Assembly (NCBI GenBank): GCA_963590415.1
Contig: CAVAPB010000004.1
Coordinates: 28,791-92,790 of the forward strand
Length of the DNA: 64,000 nt
Origin: Fimenecus sp963590415
GTDB taxonomy: Bacteria; Bacillota; Clostridia; Oscillospirales; Acutalibacteraceae
Reading direction: 5' to 3'
Each line of letters opens with the position of its first letter. The stretch's first letter is position 1. This document shows positions 49,042 to 56,773 of the stretch, piece after piece. Both the position numbers and the translations under genes were made by a program. A model generated the notes under the pieces. That model was not told where the DNA came from. It searched no databases and saw only the letters and a program-made list of their open reading frames with translations.

Positions 49042-49217
49042 ATGGGAACAATTTATGATGAAAACAGTGGAAAATACGAAGTTAATGGTAATTATTTATC
49101 ACCTTGTTTGACGATTGGAAACACTGGCAAAAACAAAATCGGGATGTGGGGCAAAAGATGAATAATATTCGTAGCCGAGCAACAAAAATCGTTAATAAGC
49201 AAGTAATATATAACTGA
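49042..49217 (+). pseudogene. Remnant of a TnpV-type transposon protein
   Basis: The frame starting at 49042 reads MGTIYDENSGKYEVNGNYL, then IGNTGKNKIGMWGKR and a stop, like the N-terminus of TnpV proteins. A second frame starting at 49158 reads MNNIRSRATKIVNKQVIYN, matching the usual TnpV C-terminus. The middle of the protein is missing and the halves are out of frame, so it is an internally deleted remnant. AAGGAAA precedes the first ATG. It shows past transposon activity at the border of the restriction island. Confidence 0.7.
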
Positions 49218-49221
49218 GAAA

Positions 49222-49265
49222 AAGGCACAACTTACGGGAAAATGTCCGTAGGTTGTGCCTTAATT
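49222..49265 (+). terminator. Terminator after the TnpV remnant
   Basis: AAGGCACAACTTACGG, 8-base loop, CCGTAGGTTGTGCCTT, then AATTTTATT. The 16-bp arms are perfect. Confidence 0.8.
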
Positions 49266-49277
49266 TTATTTATTGAA

Positions 49278-49331
49278 TTATGACGCATAATCCCATTTGT
49301 ACTCCCTGTGGTCGAAAAACGGTAATAACAT
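49278..49331 (-). pseudogene. Possible C-terminal gene fragment
   Basis: In this minus frame a short ORF reads MLLPFFDHREYKWDYAS and stop. It has the look of a protein C-terminus, perhaps of a mobile-element gene cut during insertion. No upstream part is attached and I cannot name the family. Confidence 0.25.
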
Positions 49332-49366
49332 CGTTAGGGGGGCACCCTAAGACCTGTTTGCAAGAA

Positions 49367-50422
49367 TTAAATACAAGTAGCTAAGTTCGTCAAATAAATA
49401 CTTGTCATATCAAATTTGTTTACTATATAATTTTCCATATATTTGTAATCGGGATTACCATCTTTATCAGCTGGTAAAGGGATTTTACTCTTTTCCATAT
49501 CTTCTTTTTTCCACTTATCAATGAAAGCATATCTTTTACCCGCCATTTTCAAAAGTGGAATAATGAAAAACGCCATTTCTCTATTCATTTCAAACTTTGG
49601 ATATAAAACATTTACATCATCTGAGGCCCAAAACATTTCATCCTGATAAAACGCTTCACCAATAGAACCATTATAGCTTAGTGTAATTGTATTTTTGGGA
49701 TGAAGATGTTCATCGTTTGAGATGTAAGCAGTAATTCCGTTGTTGATGGCACTTGCACCTATAAATCTTATTTTGCCATCTTTCATATCAGATTTTGTAA
49801 GTCGTTTCCCTTTTTGCACATTGAACAACTCAGATATTTGAAACAATTTCCAACTACTTATATCAAGTTCTCCTGAAATATCGAATTTCTTCGCTGACTG
49901 CAAGTCAGTCAGCGAAGAGCTGACTGCAAGTTCCAGATTTTTCATATATGATTCCATATATGAAAAATCTGGATTGCCTGTTTCATCAACAGGCAATTTT
50001 ATACTTATTTGTTTAGCAGATTCTCTTGTGAATTTATTCACATAATCATAATTCAATCCTAAAGCACGGTTTCTAAATACAGAAACAAAGAATAATAATG
50101 AATATTTACTCCATTTATCTTTGTACTTTCCAATTGGGTACATTCCTTGTATGTGTGGATACCCCACAAAATCTGTTTCCTGAAAGAAAATAGCATCAGC
50201 AGAAGTTGTGTCACTAAATGTAATTATTCCACCCTTTTCAGTGTTTTCTTGATTTGTATACCCGCCAATTCCGTTATTGAAACTTGAATTAACAACAATA
50301 GGATTAACGCCATCTTCTTCCATAAGTGAGCTATTTGTTAATTTGTATGCTTTAGTTGGGTGTATATCAAAAAGTTCGCCTATATTAAATGTACCCCATT
50401 TTTCAATTTTAATTAGTTTCAT
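49367..50422 (-). CDS. Restriction-modification specificity subunit (HsdS/BcgB-like)
   Basis: DNA-recognition subunit of 351 residues with two target-recognition halves. The first begins KWGTFNIGELFDIHPTKA and the second SSWKLFQISELFNVQKGKR, each ending in a similar segment (NPDFSYMESYMK and NPDYKYMENYIV). This duplicated design is that of type I HsdS and type IIB BcgB proteins, and the length is near BcgB. The ATG at 50422 is chosen because GAGG lies 9 bases before it; it overlaps the upstream gene by 14 bases. Three perfect hairpins fall in the middle of the gene (see findings). The gene is AT-rich compared with its surroundings. Confidence 0.85.
   Translation of the reverse strand: MKLIKIEKWGTFNIGELFDIHPTKAYKLTNSSLMEEDGVNPIVVNSSFNNGIGGYTNQENTEKGGIITFSDTTSADAIFFQETDFVGYPHIQGMYPIGKYKDKWSKYSLLFFVSVFRNRALGLNYDYVNKFTRESAKQISIKLPVDETGNPDFSYMESYMKNLELAVSSSLTDLQSAKKFDISGELDISSWKLFQISELFNVQKGKRLTKSDMKDGKIRFIGASAINNGITAYISNDEHLHPKNTITLSYNGSIGEAFYQDEMFWASDDVNVLYPKFEMNREMAFFIIPLLKMAGKRYAFIDKWKKEDMEKSKIPLPADKDGNPDYKYMENYIVNKFDMTSIYLTNLATCI
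49889..49997. repeat. Three consecutive hairpins inside the specificity gene
   Basis: 49889-49917 has 11-bp arms (CTTCGCTGACT and complement), 49933-49972 has 18-bp perfect arms around ATTC, and 49973-49997 has 10-bp arms (ATTGCCTGTT and complement). GCTGACTGCAAG is also repeated directly at 49893 and 49919. They lie at the joint between the two recognition halves. Confidence 0.7.
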
Positions 50423-52220
50423 CTTGCTTATCCTCATTACTGATTGAAATAACAACATTGTTGTTATGAGAAGTTATACAACTATCATACATAACTTTTT
50501 TAACCAAAGAATCGCTGAATTCCTTTACATCAATTCCTTGCTTAAACATCAAATAGTCCATCATTGTTTTTGTAAAATCTTCTTCAAAAATTTCAAATGG
50601 TTTTTCAGGCATTTGATAGCTTAAATGCTCCGACGGCTTAATCCATTGAATAGTAGCATCACCTGATTGTTTACGAATAATATCCACCCATCTGTCTTCA
50701 ATGCTCTGCCATCTGTCTTTAACATCTTGTCTTCCTTGATTTTTTACTGTTTCTAAACCATCTTCTTCTATATAACAGGCAAAAATTTCTTTATCATTTT
50801 GCGGTACACCAGCTGTAAAGATGAAGATGGATGTTGTAACACCCTCAGAAAAAACTTTTTCTGGTAATTTGATGATTTTTTCAAGAGTGCTATGCTTGAG
50901 AAGCTTTTTCCCTTTTTTATCTTTTTCCAATTTTTTATCAGGAAGAATAAAAGCGCATTTAGTATTTCTCGGTACATTTTTTAGCACATTTTCAACAATA
51001 GTTAAACAACCATATTTAGACTCAAAAGGTGGGTTCATCAATACTTTTGTTATATTTTTCGACTTAATCCAATCGCAAGCTTCTTGTGTTCTGCTATCTA
51101 AGTGTTCCAAGTTTGTTTTGCCGTCTTTATGAATAAGCATATTTGCACAGGCAAGAGCAAATATCTCTCTGTCAAATTCAATTCCAAACAACTGACTGTC
51201 TTTAATTTTAGAGGCCTTTTTGGTGTTTATTCCACCCGCTTCTTTCATCATATTACACATTGCTTTTACCAAAAAAGCACCTGAGCCACAAGCGGCATCT
51301 AATACTTTGTCATTTTGATTAACTTCAATAAGTCGATACATAAATGATGTAATATGGTCAGGAGTGAAAACTTGACCGCTTTCAGACTTTTTCTTATATC
51401 GGTTAAATTCATTAAAGAAGATACCCATAACATCTTCGCCGTTCCAATGGTCGGAATTAACGCAATCTGAAATTTCGGAAACCCAATTAATAAAATTATT
51501 AATTGCTTCTTGATTTGTAGTGTTATTCATTTTTATTTCCGAATAAACCTCCGTAAGCAAATCAAGTTTTAAGTTTTGCTTTCTGCTTTCTTCTAATGAT
51601 TTAGAAAGAGTGCTAAGTATTGAATTCTTCATCAAAGTAAAACTCATATCTTCAATTAACAATGCGCCGTATCTCTTTGCAACCAATGCACAGGCAGTAA
51701 AAATCATACGATGATACAAATTTTTAATGCCAAATTCTGTATGTAGACAGTCGTTTATACGCTTTGTCAAATTATAAATCTGTTGTTTATCAATGTTGTC
51801 TTGCGTAAAAAGTGACAAGTAATATGATTTATTTTGAAGTACATTAGATATTTCTGTATTACAAACTTCGGTACCGTTCTTGAAAATCCTTATATCTATG
51901 CCGTTATATAGTATTCCGCAGGTATTTTTGTATTTTTTACTTACTATATCGCAATTCTTAATAAGCTCATCAACCCATTTTTGAAGAGATATATCTTCTG
52001 CCTCAGATTTAGTTTCCAGAATAATTGCAGGCAAAGTGTAGTCATCTGGAAGATACCATCCGTCAGGTTTATCAATTATACCTTTAAATCCTAACTGATT
52101 GAAAGTTGTAATTTGCCCTGTTCCTTGTTTAACATCAGCTTCGACCTTATCAAAGCCGAGTTGAATTTTAGCACTATCTCTAACCTCGTCTTCGGTGCGA
52201 TATACGATTTTATTTGCCAT
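50409..52220 (-). CDS. Fused nuclease-methyltransferase subunit (BcgA-like)
   Basis: A 603-residue protein combining cleavage and methylation. Near the N-terminus PDGW (Pro52-Asp53) and ILETK (Glu69-x-Lys71) form a PD-(D/E)xK nuclease core. A helical region follows, then an N6-adenine methyltransferase with GQVFTP (282-287), motif I DAACGSGAFL (308-317) and motif IV NPPF (396-399). This layout, with a separate specificity protein next door and no HsdR gene, matches type IIB enzymes such as BcgI, which cut on both sides of their site. The ATG at 52220 has GGAGG 8 bases upstream. It overlaps the upstream regulator gene by 11 bases. A plain HsdM is less likely because of the nuclease motif. Confidence 0.85.
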   Translation of the reverse strand: MANKIVYRTEDEVRDSAKIQLGFDKVEADVKQGTGQITTFNQLGFKGIIDKPDGWYLPDDYTLPAIILETKSEAEDISLQKWVDELIKNCDIVSKKYKNTCGILYNGIDIRIFKNGTEVCNTEISNVLQNKSYYLSLFTQDNIDKQQIYNLTKRINDCLHTEFGIKNLYHRMIFTACALVAKRYGALLIEDMSFTLMKNSILSTLSKSLEESRKQNLKLDLLTEVYSEIKMNNTTNQEAINNFINWVSEISDCVNSDHWNGEDVMGIFFNEFNRYKKKSESGQVFTPDHITSFMYRLIEVNQNDKVLDAACGSGAFLVKAMCNMMKEAGGINTKKASKIKDSQLFGIEFDREIFALACANMLIHKDGKTNLEHLDSRTQEACDWIKSKNITKVLMNPPFESKYGCLTIVENVLKNVPRNTKCAFILPDKKLEKDKKGKKLLKHSTLEKIIKLPEKVFSEGVTTSIFIFTAGVPQNDKEIFACYIEEDGLETVKNQGRQDVKDRWQSIEDRWVDIIRKQSGDATIQWIKPSEHLSYQMPEKPFEIFEEDFTKTMMDYLMFKQGIDVKEFSDSLVKKVMYDSCITSHNNNVVISISNEDKQDETN

Positions 52221-52401
52221 TGCCTTTTCCTCCATTTTCTTCCTGATCCTTTAAGTATTCATCAGCCGCTTTATTAAACAAATCTGCCATACTATGCATA
52301 TCGTCATCATAGGCAATGGCTGCAAGTAAACGTTTTACTTTGTCAGGGTCCATACGGAATTGAACTTGTCGAGTTCGATTGGATTTACTTTCCTTAATCA
52401 A
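52210..52401 (-). CDS. Ribbon-helix-helix regulator of the restriction system
   Basis: A 63-residue basic protein with a predicted beta strand (RQVQFRMDPD) and two helices (KVKRLLAAIAYDD and MADLFNKAADEYLKDQ), the ribbon-helix-helix or antitoxin-like fold. The start is a TTG at 52401 with AGGAGG 7 bases upstream. It is first in the operon and overlaps the BcgA-like gene. Its promoter carries two identical palindromes, so it most likely represses its own operon, as controller proteins of restriction systems do. The fold is inferred from pattern only. Confidence 0.7.
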   Translation of the reverse strand: MIKESKSNRTRQVQFRMDPDKVKRLLAAIAYDDDMHSMADLFNKAADEYLKDQEENGGKGNGK

Positions 52402-52415
52402 AACAGCACCTCCTA

Positions 52416-52451
52416 AATGATATCATTAAATCTTGGTATAATGATATCATT
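52416..52451 (-). promoter_or_regulatory. Twin palindromic operator
   Basis: AATGATATCATT occurs at 52416-52427 and again at 52440-52451, centres 24 bases apart. The second copy overlaps the -10 box of the regulator promoter. Confidence 0.75.
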
Positions 52452-52469
52452 TCGTTAAAGCAATGTCAA
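52441..52469 (-). promoter_or_regulatory. Promoter of the restriction-modification operon
   Basis: Minus-strand TTGACA and TATCAT with a 17-base spacer. The -10 box lies inside one of the palindromes. Confidence 0.7.
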
Positions 52470-52727
52470 TAATCAACAAATAAAACAGTTTTGAAAATTT
52501 TCCATTAAGATTTTGTTTATATTCTGGCAAAGCATAAAAAGTCTGTTCGATAAAATTTTAGTCTTTAGAAGTGTAAAAGATTTTCCCAGTTCAAATAAAT
52601 GAATGTATAAATTTTCTTTGAAAATTTTACAAGCAGTCAAAAAAATGGGCGTGCATTTTAACACCTTTTAATACAATGGAAAGAGTAAAACAAAAAATGC
52701 GGAGAAATCCGCTTAAATAAAGAATAA
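52470..52727. other. AT-rich gap in the accessory island
   Basis: No supported gene; a minus-strand frame across 52473-52664 lacks a ribosome site and has low-complexity composition. A small hairpin GCGGAGAAATCCGC lies near 52700. Confidence 0.5.
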
Positions 52728-52756
52728 GGTGTAACCCCTTTTATTTGGGTTACACC
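52728..52756. terminator. Terminator, likely for the toxin mRNA
   Basis: GGTGTAACCC and GGGTTACACC around a 9-base loop; the minus strand continues TTATTCTTTATTT. Confidence 0.65.
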
Positions 52757-52811
52757 ATAATTCCTTAAATACTGCATTATTAGCCCACGGCTAAACCCGA
52801 CCGTTTTTATG

Positions 52812-52840
52812 TTGACAATTTTAAATTATGTGCATATAAT
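52812..52840 (+). promoter_or_regulatory. Promoter of a small antisense RNA
   Basis: Perfect TTGACA and TATAAT with a 17-base spacer on the + strand. No coding gene follows; a terminator does, about 90 bases on. Confidence 0.8.
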
Positions 52841-52846
52841 AGAAGT

Positions 52847-52935
52847 GAACAAGGAGTTGCCGTATAGACGGTCAGCCCATATAGTTTGAAATAATCGCCC
52901 TAAGTTTAGTGGACTGCAGGGCGGTTATTTTTTTT
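52847..52935 (+). ncRNA. Candidate antisense RNA (type I antitoxin)
   Basis: Predicted RNA of about 89 bases from the promoter at 52812 to a terminator formed by AATAATCGCCCT (52890-52901) and AGGGCGGTTATT (52918-52929, one G-U pair) and eight Ts. It also contains a small CCGT-ATAG-ACGG hairpin. It is fully complementary to the 3' half of the small hydrophobic ORF on the other strand and to bases past its stop, the arrangement of type I antitoxins of the RatA kind. Confidence 0.6.
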
Positions 52936-52997
52936 GCCATATAAAGAATAACAATTATTATCATAACGGTTGTTATGTAAATCAAGTATTCCGTCAT
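52872..52997 (-). CDS. Candidate type I toxin, small hydrophobic peptide (41 aa)
   Basis: Short ORF: MTEYLIYITTVMIIIVILYM makes one transmembrane helix, followed by AKKITALQSTKLRAIISNYMG, a positively charged tail. The ATG at 52997 has GGGGGTG 6 bases before it; the ATG at 53003 is too close to that site. Just upstream is a hairpin (AAGAGGG/CCCTCTT) that could control access to the ribosome site. A convergent antisense transcript overlaps its 3' half. Size, charge and organisation match membrane toxins of Gram-positive type I systems, often named holin-like toxins. Toxicity is inferred. Confidence 0.6.
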   Translation of the reverse strand: MTEYLIYITTVMIIIVILYMAKKITALQSTKLRAIISNYMG

Positions 52998-53107
52998 CAG
53001 CATCACCCCCTAAGAGGGATAGCCCCTCTTGTTAAAAAAGGGCAAACCGCCTATGTCTTATCGTAAACTCCTTGCCGGATAATTCCTCGGACTGTAAGTC
53101 CTGTTGT

Positions 53108-53136
53108 TATTTACAGCACATTTATATACAGTGCAA
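53108..53136 (-). promoter_or_regulatory. Candidate promoter of the toxin mRNA
   Basis: Minus-strand TTGCAC and TAAATA with a 17-base spacer, about 105 bases upstream of the peptide start, leaving a structured leader. Confidence 0.5.
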
Positions 53137-53148
53137 TATAATTTTTTA

Positions 53149-53186
53149 GCGGTCGGTTTTTGGTTTATCCAATAACCGACCGCTTC
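53149..53186. repeat. Inverted repeat between the toxin locus and the phosphoesterase gene
   Basis: AGCGGTCGGTT and AACCGACCGCT arms around a short interior. It lies just after the phosphoesterase stop; a T-rich tract follows on the + strand and precedes it on the other, so terminator strength is unclear. Confidence 0.55.
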
Positions 53187-53199
53187 GTTTTATATTGTT

Positions 53200-54813
53200 T
53201 TATTCGTCTATCTTCATTTTCTTGCCGTACTTTATCTGATTTACAATAAAGCCGATAAGAAGCACCAACGCCAACGGAATGAGGAAGATTATAAGAAGCA
53301 ACACCGAAACAATAATTATCGGCAAGCCCTTATTGCTCTTAATTGTATGCTCGGGCTTTTCCTCTTCGGGTACTTCGCCCTGCTCGCCCTCGCCGTAAAA
53401 CGGCATAATCGGAAGCTCGACATCATAGGAGTTTATGCCCCTGTTATGAATGAGCGGTTCCGCAAAATCATAGAGCGAATCAACCTTGAGGAGCTTTTTG
53501 ATGTCGATATGTAAAACGGACAAAATCGAGTCAAAAATACTGATAAGACCCATTGCTATCTTATACTGCGGGTCCTCGGGATTGTAAAGGTTTTCTCCGC
53601 CGTAAAGGTTGAGCACCATATCGATTATAAAATCAACTGCGCTGTCGTTCTTTATTTCGGCGTAATCCTCTTTTTTAAGTCCCGTCTCCTTTTTCGTCCA
53701 CTTGGCAACCGTGCCTATCGTAATTTTGTTAAGCAGCTTTGCAACGGGCTTTATGAGCCAGCCGAACTTATAAATTACCTTTTTCTTGATGCTCATTGCG
53801 GTAACCATATTCGCAAAGGTCTCCGTGTCGCCTGCCGCCGCCTTGACCATATCCTTTATCATACCCGCAAGCTGATATTTGAGGTACTCCTGCATATCCT
53901 TGCCCTGCATATCAAAATCGGGCTTTTCGGTGATGAAATCGGTCGTTGTGCCGACCTTGCCGCCGTCCTCGTCAACGGTAACGGTTCTTATGGTTCCGGG
54001 GTAGCCTATCGGGGAAGCCGTGGCAATGGTATAGAAAGTGTTGCCTCGCTTTGAGGTTATCTTGTCAATGCTGTGGATATGCGTGTGACCCGTGAGCATA
54101 AACTGCATGCCGAGGTCCGCAAACTGCTCACGCCTTACATCGAAATCGCCGAACATATCGTTCTTTCCGATAAGTCCGTAAATCGGGGACGGAGCTATCA
54201 GCGGATGGTGCGTCATTGCAATGACAAACTCGCCGTTTGCCCTTGCTTTTTCAACCTCGGACTTTATCCATTCAAAGCACTCGTCGGAAACGCCACTTTT
54301 GCCCGAAAGGTTCTTGTCGTCGTTTATCGCAAGAAGCCTGTAGCCGTCCTGAAGCTTTATCGAATAGGACATACTCGGCATATGCACGCTGTCCGCCTGG
54401 TCGGGACCGAATTCACGGTACATCTCGTAAAGGTCCTCGCGCTTTGCGGCAGGGACTTCAATTCTCTCGTCGCCCCTGTAAGCGTGGGTTTTTCCGTTAT
54501 CCTGAAAGTCGTGCGTTGCGGTAAGAACATATACCCTTTTGCCCGAATTTTTGAGGTCACGGAGCATTTCGATAAATTCCTTATGCGAGTCAAAGTCGCC
54601 GTTCGTTGTCGTGTCGCCCGAAAGCAACACGATGTCCGTGCGGTCGTCTTTTTTTATCTGCTCGAAAGCGGCTTTGAGGACCTCCTCGGCACGCTCAAGC
54701 AAAAGCTGACTTTTGGAGTTGTCCTTTTCGTAAGCCTTACCCTGCGTTCCGAGCTTTTTGGAATAATAGTGCGTATCTGTAATAACCGTAACGGTCAAAG
54801 GTTTTTTTGCCAT
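53200..54813 (-). CDS. Membrane-tailed metallophosphoesterase
   Basis: Calcineurin-like phosphoesterase of 537 residues. Metal motifs are VITDTHYYS near 10, LLSGDTTTNGD near 63, MTHHPL near 200 and LTGHTHIHS near 245. Where most members have GNHD/E it has TATHDF (near 98). The middle is helical; near the C-terminus a single hydrophobic helix (about 507-530) is followed by a basic end, so the enzyme is tail-anchored. The start ATG has AGAGTGAAAA before it and lies 18 bases after thrS, probably in the same transcript. The substrate is unknown; cell-surface or lipid-linked phosphates are possible. Confidence 0.85.
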   Translation of the reverse strand: MAKKPLTVTVITDTHYYSKKLGTQGKAYEKDNSKSQLLLERAEEVLKAAFEQIKKDDRTDIVLLSGDTTTNGDFDSHKEFIEMLRDLKNSGKRVYVLTATHDFQDNGKTHAYRGDERIEVPAAKREDLYEMYREFGPDQADSVHMPSMSYSIKLQDGYRLLAINDDKNLSGKSGVSDECFEWIKSEVEKARANGEFVIAMTHHPLIAPSPIYGLIGKNDMFGDFDVRREQFADLGMQFMLTGHTHIHSIDKITSKRGNTFYTIATASPIGYPGTIRTVTVDEDGGKVGTTTDFITEKPDFDMQGKDMQEYLKYQLAGMIKDMVKAAAGDTETFANMVTAMSIKKKVIYKFGWLIKPVAKLLNKITIGTVAKWTKKETGLKKEDYAEIKNDSAVDFIIDMVLNLYGGENLYNPEDPQYKIAMGLISIFDSILSVLHIDIKKLLKVDSLYDFAEPLIHNRGINSYDVELPIMPFYGEGEQGEVPEEEKPEHTIKSNKGLPIIIVSVLLLIIFLIPLALVLLIGFIVNQIKYGKKMKIDE

Positions 54814-54831
54814 ATTTTCACTCTTTCAATA

Positions 54832-56745
54832 TCAGTTGATAGCCTTTGAAGCTATCTCATCGTTAAGTCTTGCGATAATATCCGAAAGAGCCATTGATCC
54901 GAGGTCGCCCTCGCCGCGTTTTCTGACGGAAACGGTCTTTTCCTCAACCTCTTTGTCGCCAACGACAAACATATAATTGACCTTCTGAAGCTGTGCTTCG
55001 CGAATCTTGTAGCCTATCTTTTCGCTTCTGTCGTCAACCTCAACCCTCATACCGTACTTTTCAAGCTCTGCTTTAATCTCATACGCTCTGTCGTGATGAC
55101 GGTCCGCAATGGGAAGAATTCTGACCTGAACGGGCGAGAGCCAAAGCGGGAATGCGCCGCCGAAATGCTCGGTAATAACGCCGATAAACCTCTCAACCGA
55201 ACCGAATACAACTCTGTGAATCATAACGGGGCAGTGCTTTTCTCCGTCCGCACCCGTGTATTCGAGGTTAAACCTTGAGGGAAGCTGATAGTCGAGCTGT
55301 ATCGTGCCGCACTGCCATGTTCTTCCGAGAGAGTCTTTAATGTGGAAGTCAAGCTTCGGGCCGTAGAATGCGCCGTCGCCCTCGTTTACAACATAGGTCT
55401 TGCCGACGGAGGTAATGGCGTCCGTAAGAGCCTTTGTGGCAATATCCCAATCCTCGACCGAGCCGATGTGATCCTCGGGCATTGTGGAAAGCTCAATTTT
55501 ATACGGAAGTCCGAAGAGATTGTAAACCTCGTCAAAGAGCTGTGCAATTCTGACAACCTCGTCCTTAATCTGCTCGGGAGCAAGGATAATGTGAGCGTCG
55601 TCCTGAGTGAAGCAGCGTACACGGAACAGTCCGTGAAGCGCACCCGAAAGCTCATTTCTGTGAACCTTACCCAATTCGCCGTAACGGAGCGGAAGCTCTC
55701 TGTATGAATGGGGCTCCAGCTCATAGACAAGTATCGAGCCGGGGCAGTTCATGGGCTTAATAGCAAAGTCCTCGCCGTCGATAACGGTTGTGTACATATC
55801 GTCATGATAATGCTCCCAGTGACCCGAGGTCTCCCAAAGCGACCTTTTCATAATCTGCGGAGTTGAAATTTCAAGATAACCCCACTTCTTGTGAACCTCG
55901 TGCCAATAATCTATAAGAGCGTTCCTCAAAAGCATACCCTTGGGCAGGAAGAACGGCATTCCGGGAGCCTCGTCACGCAGTGCGAAAAGTCCCAATTCTC
56001 TACCGAGCTTTCTGTGGTCTCTCTTCTTTGCCTCTTCGATGCGTGCAAGATGCTCTTCAAGCTCGGAAGCCTTCGGGAAAGCTATACCGTAAATACGCTG
56101 AAGCATTTTGTTTTTCTCGTCGCCTCTCCAATAAGCGCCCGTGCAGGAGGTAAGCTTGAACGCCTTTACGCTGCCCGTTGACATAATGTGCGGACCTGCG
56201 CAAAGCTCGTTGAATTCGCCCTGCTTGTAGAAAGAGATTTTCTCGCCCTTTGAAGCGTGCTCCTTAATGAGCTCCGCCTTGTAAATCTCGCCGTTGTCCT
56301 CAAAATATTTGAGAGCCTCGTCGGGGTTCATTTCATATCTTTCAAGAGGCAAATCCTCTTTGACAATTTTCTTCATTTCCGCTTCTATCTTTTCAAGAAC
56401 CTCGGGAGTAAAGGTTACCTCCGAGTCAAAATCGTAATAGAAGCCATTATCTATTGCGGGGCCGATAGCAAGCTTTGTATCGGGATAAAGGCGCTTAACA
56501 GCCTGCGCAAGAATATGCGAAGCCGTATGCCAGAAAGTCTTTTTACCGTCCAAATCGTCGCCGAAGGTAACGATTTCAAGCGTGCAGTCCTCTGTTACGG
56601 GGGTACGCAGGTCGCAATACTCGCCGTTTATTCTGCCGCCGAGAGCCGCCTTGTAAAGTCCCATACCGATGCTCTTTGCGATTTCGGCAACGGTAACGCC
56701 GCTTTCAAACTCTTTGACATCGTCTCTCAAAGTTACTTTAATCAT
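54832..56745 (-). CDS. thrS: Threonyl-tRNA synthetase
   Basis: Charges tRNA-Thr. The 637 residues comprise TGS (about 1-60), the editing domain with HTASHILAQAVKRLYPDTKL and FDSEVTF, the SAD domain, the class II core with GMPFFLPKGMLLRNAL (motif 1 region), FRVRCFTQDDAHIIL (motif 2) and motif 3 MIHRVVFGSVERF, and the anticodon-binding domain (PVQVRILPI). The ATG at 56745 is chosen because AAGGAG lies 8 bases before it; the ORF runs 15 codons further into the T-box terminator. Its leader is a T-box. Confidence 0.97.
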   Translation of the reverse strand: MIKVTLRDDVKEFESGVTVAEIAKSIGMGLYKAALGGRINGEYCDLRTPVTEDCTLEIVTFGDDLDGKKTFWHTASHILAQAVKRLYPDTKLAIGPAIDNGFYYDFDSEVTFTPEVLEKIEAEMKKIVKEDLPLERYEMNPDEALKYFEDNGEIYKAELIKEHASKGEKISFYKQGEFNELCAGPHIMSTGSVKAFKLTSCTGAYWRGDEKNKMLQRIYGIAFPKASELEEHLARIEEAKKRDHRKLGRELGLFALRDEAPGMPFFLPKGMLLRNALIDYWHEVHKKWGYLEISTPQIMKRSLWETSGHWEHYHDDMYTTVIDGEDFAIKPMNCPGSILVYELEPHSYRELPLRYGELGKVHRNELSGALHGLFRVRCFTQDDAHIILAPEQIKDEVVRIAQLFDEVYNLFGLPYKIELSTMPEDHIGSVEDWDIATKALTDAITSVGKTYVVNEGDGAFYGPKLDFHIKDSLGRTWQCGTIQLDYQLPSRFNLEYTGADGEKHCPVMIHRVVFGSVERFIGVITEHFGGAFPLWLSPVQVRILPIADRHHDRAYEIKAELEKYGMRVEVDDRSEKIGYKIREAQLQKVNYMFVVGDKEVEEKTVSVRKRGEGDLGSMALSDIIARLNDEIASKAIN

Positions 56746-56773
56746 ACATATTTCTCCTTTCAACTTAAAAAGA

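Noticed and set aside
48890..49063. 57-residue + strand ORF before the TnpV remnant
   Set aside because: It runs through a clear terminator hairpin (48931-48963) and overlaps the TnpV start.
49333..49350. Intrinsic terminator after the specificity gene (TTAGGG/CCCTAA hairpin)
   Set aside because: No T run follows on the minus strand, so I did not list it as a terminator.
50409..52220. Plain type I HsdM methyltransferase
   Set aside because: The N-terminal PD-x15-ExK motif and the absence of HsdR favour a fused nuclease-methyltransferase.
52473..52664. 63-residue minus-strand ORF upstream of the restriction regulator
   Set aside because: No ribosome site, low-complexity AT-driven composition, and it overlaps the -35 side of the operon promoter region.
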